Source: Apostichopus parvimensis (Eukaryota > Echinodermata > Holothuroidea > Aspidochirotida > Stichopodidae). From it: 20,660 nucleotides of DNA. Shown here in pieces: positions 1 to 9,539 of the stretch (its first letter is position 1; each line of letters begins with the position of its first letter). The translations under genes were made by a program, and so were the position numbers. The stretch spans positions 117,135-137,794 of the forward strand of contig KN883585.1 of assembly GCA_000934455.1 (NCBI GenBank), in the 5' to 3' direction. A model generated the notes under the pieces. It did no database searches. It was not told where the DNA came from and saw nothing but the letters and a program-made list of their open reading frames with translations.

Positions 1-2350
1 TGGAGAGAAAGAGGGGGAAGTGGAGAGAGAGACTGGAAACCTATATATGACGTCAATTAGTACTCAGTCTGGTATCATAAATAAGAGTAAGTCCTTTTTA
101 TAATCTTTAAAAAATTATCAAAATAAAAAACAATTTTGGCATTATTTTAATGAATTTTCTCAACCAAGTAAAGCATGAGACTAGTTTTGTTTGCTATCGT
201 CAATCGGTATAATTATGGATGTTCAAACGTTCAGATTGATTAATAACGTTGTAAATGCGTAGATCAATATCTTTCATAAACCAATCAATATAACTAATAA
301 AAGATTTGTCGGTGTTGTGGATTATGGAAGTTGCATTTTCTTCGTGGACACATTTTTCATATCATTTAAAAAAAAATTTAAACAAAATATATATAAACAA
401 AAAAAAATCGCCGTTCAACATTTTACAATACGCTAATTACAGTGCTGTGGTACTCGAGCCCTGACTCGGGCAGCCAGGACTCGGGTTAAAACCAACGAAT
501 TCACGAAAATTTCAGCCTGTTGTATCAATGAGGTTCCCCTGAATGAAATAAAATACCTTAAAACTTTCACACTGCGGTGTTGTCCTTGATGTTAAGTTGA
601 GCGAAGGTGTTTGTTTTGGAAAACAGGGTCCAGCGAAAGAGGCCCTAGCAATAATTTGGGCTATCTGGACAAAGTGCATCCGTGAGGCTAGAGCATTGAT
701 CTTACTGTTGAAAATTTTGTTGGCTTGTGGCAACTTTCACATACCACATTTTCTCTCGACCTGTAAATCAGATATGCATTGCTGATGTATTGTTAATTAT
801 TTTCGCGGTATCTAAGATTGATATGAAAAACCTCCTGAACTGTTCTTGTAAACAATGTAAACATAGTTGATAAATTTAGTTAAAACCAAAAATTAAACCA
901 TATACAGATTAAAGTAAGACATCAGACCTATTTTAAACACAAGTCAAGAAAAACATTCTCCATTAAACCCCCCCCCCCCCCGCCATCCATCGTTCAAAAG
1001 ATATTTTGAATAATAAAGTGCCATGTTACTATGACAATTTATTGCCAACACATTTGTTAGTTTCCAAAACAACAAATTGTCAATAAAATTGGCAGCGCCT
1101 TCTTAGTGGTGACCTAATTAAATTATTCAGATATTCACAGAAAAGGGTCAGTTCAAAGGTCAAACAGGTAGTACAAGGAGTATGTGAAAACAAAAGCAGT
1201 GTGTTCTCTGTATGAAATAATCAATTGTTGAATACTCTGGTATTTGTATATTTTTATATGTGTTTGAATTGTCTTTGTATCTTTGTATGTGTTTGAACTA
1301 AGAGACAAAAATCAAGGTTATACATAAAGCCGTATAGTTACTCAACAACTTCCTGAAATTTCCATGACTGTCTTACATTGGTTAGTAAACCGTCGATATC
1401 TAGTATTTCTATGAAAGAAATGGTCAAATCGTTTTTTGACGGAACAGTTTAGAGGGGAGACAGATTTAAATCAATTTCAAGAGAATTATGAACACTTTTG
1501 GTGGAAAACGTCTTGAACAAATTCTGTAAAAACGTCCCTGTTATGAGAAACCGATTAGGTGAGGGGTTATCAAACGTCCTATATAACCTACATCTACGTC
1601 AAATAGTCATCGTTAATGTACGTGTACCTAAGCTCTTGGAAATGTTAGAAGGCGAATAATTTCTTACCATCCTGATTTCAAGGCCGAACTTTAAGCTATA
1701 GACTTAATACATAGTCATCGCTGACGTAAGTAATATATATGCTTTGGGTAACATTGCCAGGGAACGCCCTTGGCTAGAACCTATAACATGAGGATCGTCA
1801 TGCATAACATTATATAACGATTGCAAAATCAACTTCTGATGACGACAATCAGGGCTTCGTTTGTTTCATTTAAGCCCCCTTTGCACTTACTTGATAACGA
1901 GGGCGGTGCACCAAGACCTATCAATAATTAATGAAACCGAACTTCGTCATGTTTTCAAGCATGGCAAATTAAAGATCATTATGATTGATCGCAAGTTTTA
2001 ACATGGTAATATAAAGGTTTGGAAAGTTTCTTATGGAGGTTGTGATTATCCAGGGTTCAGTTAGACAATTAATGTCTTAGTAATTAAGGAAAATCGCTTT
2101 GCGGGGAAGGGTGGGGGTAACTTGCTTGTTGTAACCTGAGCATTAGTGAACCTTGTTTGCATATATGGGAGCAGCACATATACTAATGACATTAAAATGC
2201 TCCCTTTGCCAAAAACATATTACATCAGGATATGTCATTCGAGGTTAAGGGGGATAACGATTAAATGATATTGGGAGATACTAAATGGGTAGGAAATTCC
2301 TATATATCTGTCGATGAAAGTATATAATAAATGCGATGGAGCTCCCCTGT

Positions 2351-2406
2351 CAAGATTGTTTCAGAATGCTCAAGATTGTTTCAGATTGTGTCAATATTGT
2401 TTAATA
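2351..2406. repeat. Short tandem repeat, 20-bp period
   Basis: Two close copies of CAAGATTGTTTCAGA plus 5 bases (2351-2370 and 2371-2390) are followed by a decayed third (TCAATATTGTTT). Confidence 0.7.
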
Positions 2407-2686
2407 CTGAATTGAATACAATGTCGACTGGATGTTATGATTCCATCTCCTCTGTCCTCTCTTTTCTCCCATGCCGACGGATTATAAACCCTCAAATATC
2501 TCTATCATAAAAGTTACTCAGAAGCGATGCAGTGGCCTACACTGAGGAGCCGACGTCACAAGACTACAATCTATGAATGTCATATAGCCTAAAGCTGTTC
2601 AGCCATTGGTCAATAATATGCCGGAATTACATATAATATATGAGGACATTGAGTAATGTAGTTAGAAATGGAGATCGGGATGGAAG

Positions 2687-2830
2687 GGGGATGGGGGGGG
2701 GGGTCTTACAGTTTTCAAAAAGGGTTTGTAATAATTACTTTAAAAAAGTTTCTGCGTATACCGCATGCTACCTGTGCAAATCTTACAGTCTCAATTGACC
2801 CCCCCCCCCCCTTACAAACCTTTTTGAGAT
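2687..2830. repeat. Inverted repeat next to G- and C-runs
   Basis: A long G-run (about 2692-2703) and a C-run (about 2799-2811) flank an imperfect inverted repeat. TCAAAAAGGGTTTGTAA at 2715-2731 matches the reverse complement of TTACAAACCTTTTTGA at 2812-2827 apart from one extra G. TCTTACAG also occurs beside both (2703 and 2781). It may be a small foldback element; no target duplication was identified. Confidence 0.45.
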
Positions 2831-3648
2831 GCCATACGAACTGTGCCCCCTTTTGAAAAGGAAACTTGCGCCCTTCAAACGCATTTAAGATAAAATTGTC
2901 AACCTATTGTTTTCGTATATAAATTTGAATAATTTTAATAAATCATTTTTGCAATACGAAGTGAGCTAAATTTAAACGATTCACGGTAGAGGGTAGTATT
3001 CTATCCCCTGATTTTTTTTTAACCGTATAACCACTTCACTGACACTGTTTACCTCTCTACGGCCCTGGTTATGAATATTAATATGACAAGTATAGTGCAC
3101 ATAAAATGACTGATTATTTGGGTGCAAGATGTCCATGATTGTATACTTACATTAGTTCTTGTTTTCGTTACAATTCATGCAGTGTAACAGAAGGGTGGAG
3201 CCTACATGGATGGTGTCATGAAAAAGTTATATCAATATAAGTGTTTATTAATGCAAATCTTTTGTATCTTTAAATGTGGACACTGCTGCTCATCCTCCTA
3301 AAAAATGACGGTCCCCCTCCCCCCCCCCTCCCACCCCACCCTGCTCCTTGTGAGCTGTGAAGTACCACGCGCAGTAAAGCTTCACCTATAAGTACTGATT
3401 CATTCCTGTGACGTTACCATGCAGTAAGTAAGTTTGCAAACAACTACATTTGTCCCTTCATATGCATAGTACCTATTGTTCCTTTCTTTTAGATATGTAA
3501 ATTAGGACTTTCATCGTATAGAAACAGTACATTCTAAACTTATTATCTCAATTTCTATGGGAAGAAAAGAACTTGAAGTTATGCAAACTAATTACGCAAC
3601 AGTTATACCAGATTAAGTAATATTTAACGCCAGGTGTTAATTGGGTGG

Positions 3649-3686
3649 TATATAACTGAGTACCTTTGCACAACTGATTTCACATT
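3649..3686 (+). promoter_or_regulatory. Core promoter (TATA box plus initiator) of the peptide-precursor gene
   Basis: TATATAA at 3649-3655 is followed 33 bases downstream by an initiator-like TCACATT (candidate +1 A at 3682). This gives a 5' UTR of about 75 nt before the ATG at 3757. The spacing is within the usual TATA-to-start range. It is the only good TATA box just upstream of the signal-peptide exon. It fits a highly and tissue-specifically expressed secretory gene, but the start site is inferred. Confidence 0.5.
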
Positions 3687-3756
3687 ACGGCTATTTCACA
3701 ATAACGCAACGTTTCGCACACTGTCTAATTAAATCTTCGAGAGTACAACAAATACA

Positions 3757-3836
3757 ATGGCGGTTACAATACATGTACTAGTGATGATATTAGCAGTCTT
3801 CAATTTATCAGGAGCTGCTCCAACTGAAGACTCTGC
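3757..3836 (+). CDS. Exon 1: signal-peptide exon
   Basis: Encodes Met-1 to the first two bases of codon 27, then a strong donor (GTGAGTAA at 3837). The ATG is the first in the exon. Read without splicing, the frame stops at TGA 3838-3840, which overlaps the donor, so an unspliced reading gives only a 27-codon frame. The following intron (3837-4245) is the longest in the gene. Confidence 0.85.
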
Positions 3837-6526
3837 GTGAGTAATAAATTTCCTACTTGAGAACGGTAGTTTTGTGAATTGCATTTGCTGAATTTCCGCT
3901 GATACTTTAGATTTAAAATTTTCCATAACATTGTATAGTTCTATCAGTTAAAAAGTTGATTCAAATAGTTAATACCTTTGCCAATGTTCCAAAGTACAGT
4001 AAATTTTAAAACGAAAAACGTAAGCGATGACGGAAGGGCCTCTGCTGATACCAATGATTTTTTTCATGCTTAGTTGCTATTAGTTGCTGTTTGTCCAGAT
4101 TTTTTTTTTGGCATGGAGCAAATGGCCCCCTCGCCTCTCCAGCCGCGATATGGTAAAGCTAAAGGAAATAAAGGCATAGCTGTGGAAACGGGATAATACC
4201 TATGTTCTAATGCGTAATTCCATCCTGTTTTCTTTTATCTTCCAGCTACGCCAAAGATGCCGAGATCAGCAAGTAATTATTCTTACGTGATATTGCTCGA
4301 CATCTCCACCCCCCTCCCTCCCCCGCATCACATTTCCATTATCGCATTTTCTTTGTAGCCTGGACTAAGTTTGTGACATCGTACCAGAGTCACGTGGGAT
4401 ATTATTTCGATAATATGCGCCTACCTATACCCACCCCAACCAAATGTAGCGGTTGGTGTTTCTTCTCTCTCATAACACTTCATACTTTAGAAACAATTTT
4501 ATATATTTCTGTATCATTTCAGGAGGAAAGATATCTGTGACATCTTCCCAGATCATCCTAGGTAAGTGATTCATTAATTGTTAGATCTCAATGGAACCCT
4601 CGATTGTGACTTTCGACATTCTAAGGAACTCCTCTAAATTATACGCAATGTATGGTATTAATTTTAAGTAACATTACGGTTTGTTTCCATCAGATGCGCC
4701 AGTCAAGATGATATCAGCAAGTAAGTACGCTATCTGTTACTTTTTATATTCTCTCTCATAATAAGGCACATTGTAATAACAATTTAATATATTTCTGTAT
4801 CTTTGCAGGAGGAAGGATATCTGTGACATCTTTCCCGATCATCCTAAGTAAGTGTTTCGTTCATTGTTACATCTTAATGGTACCCTCGATTGATCCGTTT
4901 GGATACAAATATCTAACAACATTTTGTGCGTTTTCTTTCCTCAGATGCGCCATTCAAGATGAAATCAACAAGTAAGTCGGTAGCTGTTCTTTTTGATATT
5001 CTTCTTCCTCATAACACGGCTTATTTTAATAACAATTTTACATATTTCTGTATCTATGCAGGAGGAAAGATATCTGTGACATCTTCCCCGATCTACTTCG
5101 GTAAGTGTTTGTTGCATTGTTGCATTTTAATGTGACCCTTGGTTGATGCGTTTCGATTCAAATGTCTTACAACATTTTGTGCGTTTCTCCCCTCAGATGC
5201 GCCAGTCAAGATGAAATCAGCAAGTAAGTAAGCTACCTGTTCGTATTTTATATTCCTTCTCATAACACGGCATATTATAATAACAATTTTACATATTTCT
5301 GTATCTTTGCAGGAGGAAATTTATCTGTGACATCTTTCCCGATCATCCTCTGTAAGTGTTTCCTTCATTGTTGCATCTTAATGGGACCCTTGATTGATTC
5401 GTTTGGAGACAAATATCTAACAACATTTTGTGCGTTTTCTTCCCTCAGATGCGCCAGTCAAGATGAAATCAGCAAGTAAGTACGGTATGCCTGTTCGCAT
5501 TTTATATTCCTTCTCATAACACGGCATATTGTAATAACAATTTTACATATTTCTGTATCTTTGCAGGAGGAAAGATATCTGTGACATCTTCCCCGATCTA
5601 CTTCGGTAAGTGTTTGCTACATTGTTGCTTTTTAATGTGACCCTTGGTTAATGCGTTTCGACTTCAAATTTCTTGCAACATTTTCTGCGTTTTCTTTCCT
5701 CAGATGCGCCAGTGAATTGGATGAAATCAGCAAGTAAGTACGCCACCTGCTCGTATTTTATATTCCTTCTCATACACGGCATATTGTAATAACAATTTTA
5801 CTTATTTTTGTTTCTTTGCAGGAGGAAATTTATCTGTGACATCTTTCCCGATCTACTTCGGTAAGTGTTTGCTACATTGTTGCTATTTAATGTGACCCTC
5901 GATTGTTACGTGACGTGGCATTTTCATCAATATCAGCGAAAACCTATATACGTACGTTGTACATGGATTCAAATTTCTGACAGCATTTGGGCACTTTTTC
6001 CTCAGATGCAACAGTGAAATGTCTTTGCAGAAGGAAAGATATCTGTGACATCTTTCCCGATCATCTTCGGTAAGTATTTTCTTTATTCTCAGATCCCTAA
6101 TGTGACCATTGAGTGTTGCCTCTTAAATTTCAAAATGTTCAGAAAAATCTCGTTCAATGCTTGGTATATCTAAACGTGAGTCAGTAGCTCATACCGACCT
6201 ATCCAGCATAACTAGTGTTATATATTATTGATATTTCGTTCCTACATTTTCGTGCAGAGGAGAAATTTAATCAATTATGTTCGTAAAAGAATTTTGATGG
6301 TTTGTTTTCAAATGTCCCTTTCTCTTAACCAGTAACTGCCTCCCTGATGCCTATTATATATAATATCGACAAATGGTCGTTGAACTGGCTACACAACTGA
6401 TGTTAATAGTGACTGACCCCATCCCTTCTCTTTCACAGATGCTTGCCCCGTACGGAACTAGATGACCCAACCAGAGAAGATTCAATTTCGACCAAAGATT
6501 ATCGCGCCAGTAGTTTGGTTTTTTAA
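3757..6526 (+). CDS. Secreted multi-copy peptide precursor with Lys-Arg-flanked two-cysteine peptides (novel family)
   Basis: Spliced gene reconstructed from GT/AG sites. Exons: 3757-3836, 4246-4272, 4523-4561, 4695-4721, 4809-4847, 4945-4971, 5062-5100, 5197-5223, 5313-5351, 5449-5475, 5567-5605, 5704-5733, 5822-5860, 6031-6069, 6439-6526. They join to 606 nt (201 aa, stop TAA 6524-6526), and all introns are phase 2. Residues 1 to about 20 form a signal peptide (hydrophobic core VLVMILAVF, then SGAAP). After a short acidic spacer come repeats of the type KDICDIFPDHPRC plus ASQDEIS. Each starts after Lys-Arg, so prohormone convertase would release about five 20-21-residue peptides, each with a C-x8-C pair able to form a disulphide loop. 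No Gly amidation donor precedes the Lys-Arg. The sixth unit has one cysteine in this isoform, and the last carries a 27-residue tail after its second cysteine. I recognise no family. A neuropeptide, hormone or defence-peptide role is inference. The gene model itself is strong because every junction keeps frame. Confidence 0.85.
4246..4272 (+). CDS. Exon 2: spacer microexon, diverged A-type repeat exon
   Basis: 27 nt, the same length and phase as the later A-type exons and ending in the same ATCAGCAA before its donor. It looks like a diverged founder or relic of that exon. It encodes the short acidic spacer between the signal peptide and the first Lys-Arg and has no cysteine codon. Confidence 0.75.
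4523..6069 (+). repeat. Tandem array of duplicated two-microexon units encoding the peptide repeats
   Basis: B-type exons (39 nt, GAGGAAAGATATCTGTGACA type) start at 4523, 4809, 5062, 5313, 5567, 5822 and 6031. A-type exons (27-30 nt, ATGCGCCAGTCAAGATGA type) start at 4695, 4945, 5197, 5449 and 5704, with a broken one at 6006. B-to-B spacing is 286, 253, 251, 254, 255 and 209 bp. Introns inside the core units are only 87-98 nt and are clearly similar between units (shared tracts such as TAATAACAATTTTACATATT and CAACATTTTGTGCGTTT), so exons and introns were duplicated together. One peptide equals one B+A pair; the first cysteine is in B and the second is the first full codon of A. Confidence 0.92.
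6006..6048 (+). CDS. Alternative 3' exon end: broken A exon with competing acceptor
   Basis: After TTTTTCCTCAG (AG at 6004-6005) comes an A-type exon start (ATGCAACAGTGAAAT), fused directly to the last bases of the usual A-to-B intron (GTCTTTGCAG, 6021-6030) and then to B exon 6031-6069. Nearly the whole intron and the end of exon A are missing. Splicing to 6006 gives unit 6 its second cysteine and then a new tail (C-NSEMSLQKERYL) ending at TGA 6046-6048, a 173-aa isoform. Splicing to 6031 restores the long frame. The stop is only 21 nt before the next donor, so nonsense-mediated decay would not be expected under the usual 50-nt rule. Confidence 0.55.
6439..6526 (+). CDS. Terminal coding exon
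   Basis: Acceptor CTCTTTCACAG (AG 6437-6438). The exon opens with the same A-TGC pattern as the A exons and so supplies the second cysteine to the last B exon. It then encodes a hydrophilic tail rich in Asp, Thr and Ser and ends at TAA 6524-6526. It appears to be an A exon extended into unique sequence. Confidence 0.8.
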
Positions 6527-7037
6527 GTTTTAAAATGTTACAATAGTTTTAATGTAGTGATTTGGTTCTCTACCATTATTTCTTTGAAGAAAGAAGTCAG
6601 TTGTGAACGAAACCAGTTTTAGCGAAATGTCAAACGCTGGATAGATGCTTCCCTTACGGAAATAGATGACCCAACAACAAATTATCATCTGTTGAAGTTC
6701 GACCAAAGATTATCGTGCTTTTAATTATCGTGGTTTATTAAGTTTTAAAATGTTATGACATTTTTAATGTAGTGATTTGATTCTCTATTTCTTTTATGAA
6801 AGAAATCTGTGATGGAAACCAGTGTCAAACACTGGATAGATGCTTCCCTTAGGGAACTTGATGACCCAACCACAAAAAAAATCAACATGCAATTTCGGTC
6901 AAAGATGATTGTACTTTAATTATTGTGGTATATTAAGTTTTACAATGTTACAACATTTTTAATGTAGTGATTTAGTTCTCTACCATTTTTTTTTTATTTA
7001 TGAAAGAAATCGCTGTTAATTTAACCAAGTTTCGGCG

Positions 7038-7043
7038 AATAAA
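7038..7043 (+). terminator. Poly(A) signal AATAAA of the peptide-precursor gene
   Basis: It lies at the end of the third terminal-region copy. The equivalent place in copy 1 reads GCGAAATG, so only the last copy has a canonical hexamer. A transcript ending shortly after would carry about 530 nt of 3' UTR. Confidence 0.5.
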
Positions 7044-7045
7044 TG

Positions 7046-7588
7046 TCAACTTTAAGAAGATAACCAATTGTCAATAATCCTCCTATACTTTCTCGACCGC
7101 GCAAATGAAGTCACACGGAATGACCCATGTCACCCTCCCCACCCCCACCTATACCCGCTCAATTTCCCCCTGTATAGCCTCTTAGATTCATTTTGAGTTA
7201 AGCTCTTTTTTAGCGGGGTCCTATGCTAAAATTGTGCACAACCTACGTTATATTGTGTGGCGGTTTGAGGGCATGTATACCTCAACTTCCATGAAAGCAA
7301 TACTCGCTAAGGTATGACGTATTTGGTATAGTTATGACAAAGTTTTGGGACGCTTACTTTCAGGATTGACCTCTCCCTAAAACAGAAGGCCTTTTTATCC
7401 CATGTCCTATTGTCCCTTTGTCCTCGCGGTGTTTACACAAATTTCATGTGACTTCTGTTGACCCATATTTGATAAATATACACTATAGGCTTCTAGCACT
7501 CCTACATAATACAGGCCAACTTCCCGTGTTTCCATATTTTGACCTCTGTTGACGCTAAATAACCGTCAATGGCTAGTCGGCTCTTACT
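7046..7588. other. Intergenic stretch, nothing recognised
   Basis: There is no open frame, exon chain or repeat of note. A C-rich patch lies at about 7130-7150. Confidence 0.5.
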
Positions 7589-7635
7589 CTATGCAGGGGC
7601 GTATCCAGGATTTTCTAACCCGGGGGGCGCGAATT

Positions 7636-8310
7636 ACTATCTAAGCGGAGCGCCACCATCGGTTGGCGCGCAGCGTACAAGAAAATTTCTGGTTTTGACA
7701 CCCCCCAGATCACCGGAAATGGCACATATCGGGCTTGAAAATGACCAACTAGATGTTCACTTTTGCCTGAGTAAACCAAGTATTTTCCCAATATTATTTT
7801 TTCCATCCATAACCTTTTTGAAGATTGTCACCAGTCACACATCATGTTCGACCTCATCGCATCTCCTGTGGATCATTGCCTTTGTAGGTGATTTTACGTC
7901 GCGGCCCACAATACCCGTCAGCCCTACTTTTCAAGGTTTTAAACCCATTATTCGTTCAGAAATTGACAATTCACACTCCTCGTGAAATAAATTCACCTCA
8001 AAACATACCAATAATGTTGCACAAAATTTCATCTTTGGACAGCCAGTACAGGAAACCTCCTTCAACCCCTAACAGACCGATCAAAATTGCACGAGAAGAG
8101 GGAAGAATGTTTAGGAATGTTGGTCAGGGAAATTTCAAAAAATCAGACACAGTTAATTTATTGGTGCATGCGCGCAAATCAGTCTTGGATAATGGTGGGG
8201 ACGCGTGTATGTTCTCTGATACTATCTAAGCGGAGCGCGACCATGGGTTCGCGCGTAGCGTACAAGAAATTTTTGGCAAATATACCTCCCAGATCACCGG
8301 AAATAACACT
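7636..8310 (+). repeat. Internal direct duplication in the TIR element
   Basis: A block starting ACTATCTAAGCGGAGCGC at 7636, continuing with a GCGTACAAGAAA-like tract and CCCAGATCACCGGAAAT, recurs at 8221 with moderate divergence (offset 585 bp). It suggests internal duplication or nesting of a related element. Confidence 0.75.
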
Positions 8311-8917
8311 TCCCAGACCCAATGATCGATGCTCCCAAACCTCCTTAAGTTTTAGATCTCATGGCTTAGAAATGTAGTTTGGGGAAATGCATGGGCATCT
8401 GCAGAAAAAAATCAGGGGACAAATAATCCAAGTAGACTTTTGTATACGATGGGTCTGGTTTCGTAACTCATCGGGAAGCGATTAGAGGGGTGGGCGACTG
8501 GGCGTAGGGTTGTGGGTCGCGCGTTTTCATGCAGGTGGGAACAATCTAAGGAAGTGATGTGTGCGTCCGCCCCCCCCCCCCGCCCGCCGGCAATGATACA
8601 CCTTTGGATCCACTACACGATATTCACAGGAAATGTGCTCAATTCTGAAATCGCATGCGGGATTTTTTTAATTTATTTTTTTAGATTCATTGTATGAGTT
8701 ACGATTCTAGGGGTGGGGTAACAATTAGCATTCAGTTCGCGTTGTATAAAATTTTATCTCTGGATGACAGTGTTGCATCAAAGGACATATGTCTAGTGCA
8801 GTTCGCATATAGATCCTGGGCTAATACCGAAATGCGTCATGTTCCCCGACGACTCGGTCGAGTTCAAGACCAGCCACAGTTGGTTTCATAGCACAATTTT
8901 ATAAGTTCTCTTCTGTT

Positions 8918-9038
8918 CCCTCATTTTTCTCCTTTTTTCTCTCTTCTTTTTCTTTTCCTTTCCTTCCTCTTCTTCCTCCTCTTTTCCCCCCCTCTTTTTC
9001 TCTTTTTTCTTCTCTCTTTTTTCTCTTCTCTTTTCCTT
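8918..9038. repeat. Polypyrimidine tract
   Basis: About 120 nt of almost pure C/T on the plus strand, inside the right end of the TIR element and abutting its G-rich inverted repeat arm. Low-complexity sequence with possible triplex-forming character. Confidence 0.85.
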
Positions 9039-9299
9039 ACCCGGGGGGCGCGCGCCCCCAACGCCCCCCTGGATACGCGCCTGCTATGTGGACCGACATA
9101 ACAAAACAATTTTGACGAGGCTTTATTTTCTTAGTTCGTTATCGAGTTTTCGTGGTTTTCCGACTTTGGGCTCTGCTAACCTCATTAATGAAGTCACCTC
9201 AACCAAAACAATCATGGGTTCATCTACTCGCTATGGGTCATCCATGTGCCAAATACGAAAGCAATATACTGTATAGTAAGATTGCCCTTACAGGCGAAA

Positions 9300-9356
9300 G
9301 GTGTCACACCCATACCTACGCACATACGCACATTACGCACATTACACACACACGTT
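9300..9356. repeat. CA/CACATTACG-type simple repeat
   Basis: A short imperfect simple repeat of CACAT, CATTACGCACATTAC and CACACACA units. Confidence 0.7.
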
Positions 9357-9539
9357 TGGCACCATAACCAAGAAAGAATCGTGGGGTGGGGGGGGGGGCG
9401 GGGCATCTAGGACCCTGTAACGGGGAAAACCAGAAAGGACAACCGACTCGTTCCGTTCATTCACATTGCTGTGAGTGGGTTAAAGTTCCTACTACCTTTC
9501 TACAAAATAAAATAAAACTGTTAGCAAACTGCTTATCCA

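Larger units (their letters stand above)
1..3648. other. Intergenic stretch, no gene seen
   Basis: AT-rich sequence with no open frame above about 75 codons and no convincing exon chain. It holds a GA-rich start (1-34), a poly-C run (about 968-981), a short 20-bp tandem repeat, a G-run/C-run inverted repeat and a C-rich patch (3310-3345), but nothing I can assign to a gene or RNA. The last few hundred bases are presumably the 5' regulatory region of the peptide-precursor gene. Confidence 0.6.
6438..7045 (+). repeat. Three tandem copies of the terminal exon and 3' region
   Basis: Copies begin at 6438, 6644 and 6839 (GATGCTT, then CGGAAcTAGATGACCCAAC-like sequence) and run on through shared blocks such as TTAAGTTTTAAAATGTTA and TTTTAATGTAGTGATTTG. 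Spacing is 206 and 195 bp. Copies 2 and 3 lack a pyrimidine tract before their AG, carry small indels and hit early stops, so they are best read as 3' UTR rather than exons. Confidence 0.85.
7594..9083. mobile_element. Non-autonomous TIR DNA transposon, 1490 bp
   Basis: The left end CAGGGGCGTATCCAGG (7594) and the right end CCTGGATACGCGCCTG (ending 9083) are inverted repeats with one mismatch. Both are followed inward by CCCGGGGGGCGCG-type sequence. The 5-bp direct repeat CTATG flanks the element (7589-7593 and 9084-9088), as expected for a target duplication. The open frames inside show no transposase motif, so it would depend on a transposase elsewhere. The 5-bp duplication is compatible with several superfamilies and I do not assign one. 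Confidence 0.8.

Noticed and set aside
4926-5135. Open frame of 69 codons across the microexon region
   Set aside because: It reads through two introns with strong GT/AG sites; the spliced frame explains the repeats and this one does not.
4523-6069. Regular repeats as a CRISPR array
   Set aside because: Repeat units are exons bounded by consensus eukaryotic splice sites, and the 'spacers' are similar introns.
6644-7045. Second and third terminal-region copies as alternative last exons
   Set aside because: The AG before each has no pyrimidine tract, and the frames hit stops within a few codons.
7569-8377. Overlapping open frames of 96-138 codons in the TIR element
   Set aside because: They span the element boundary or its internal repeat and show no transposase motif.
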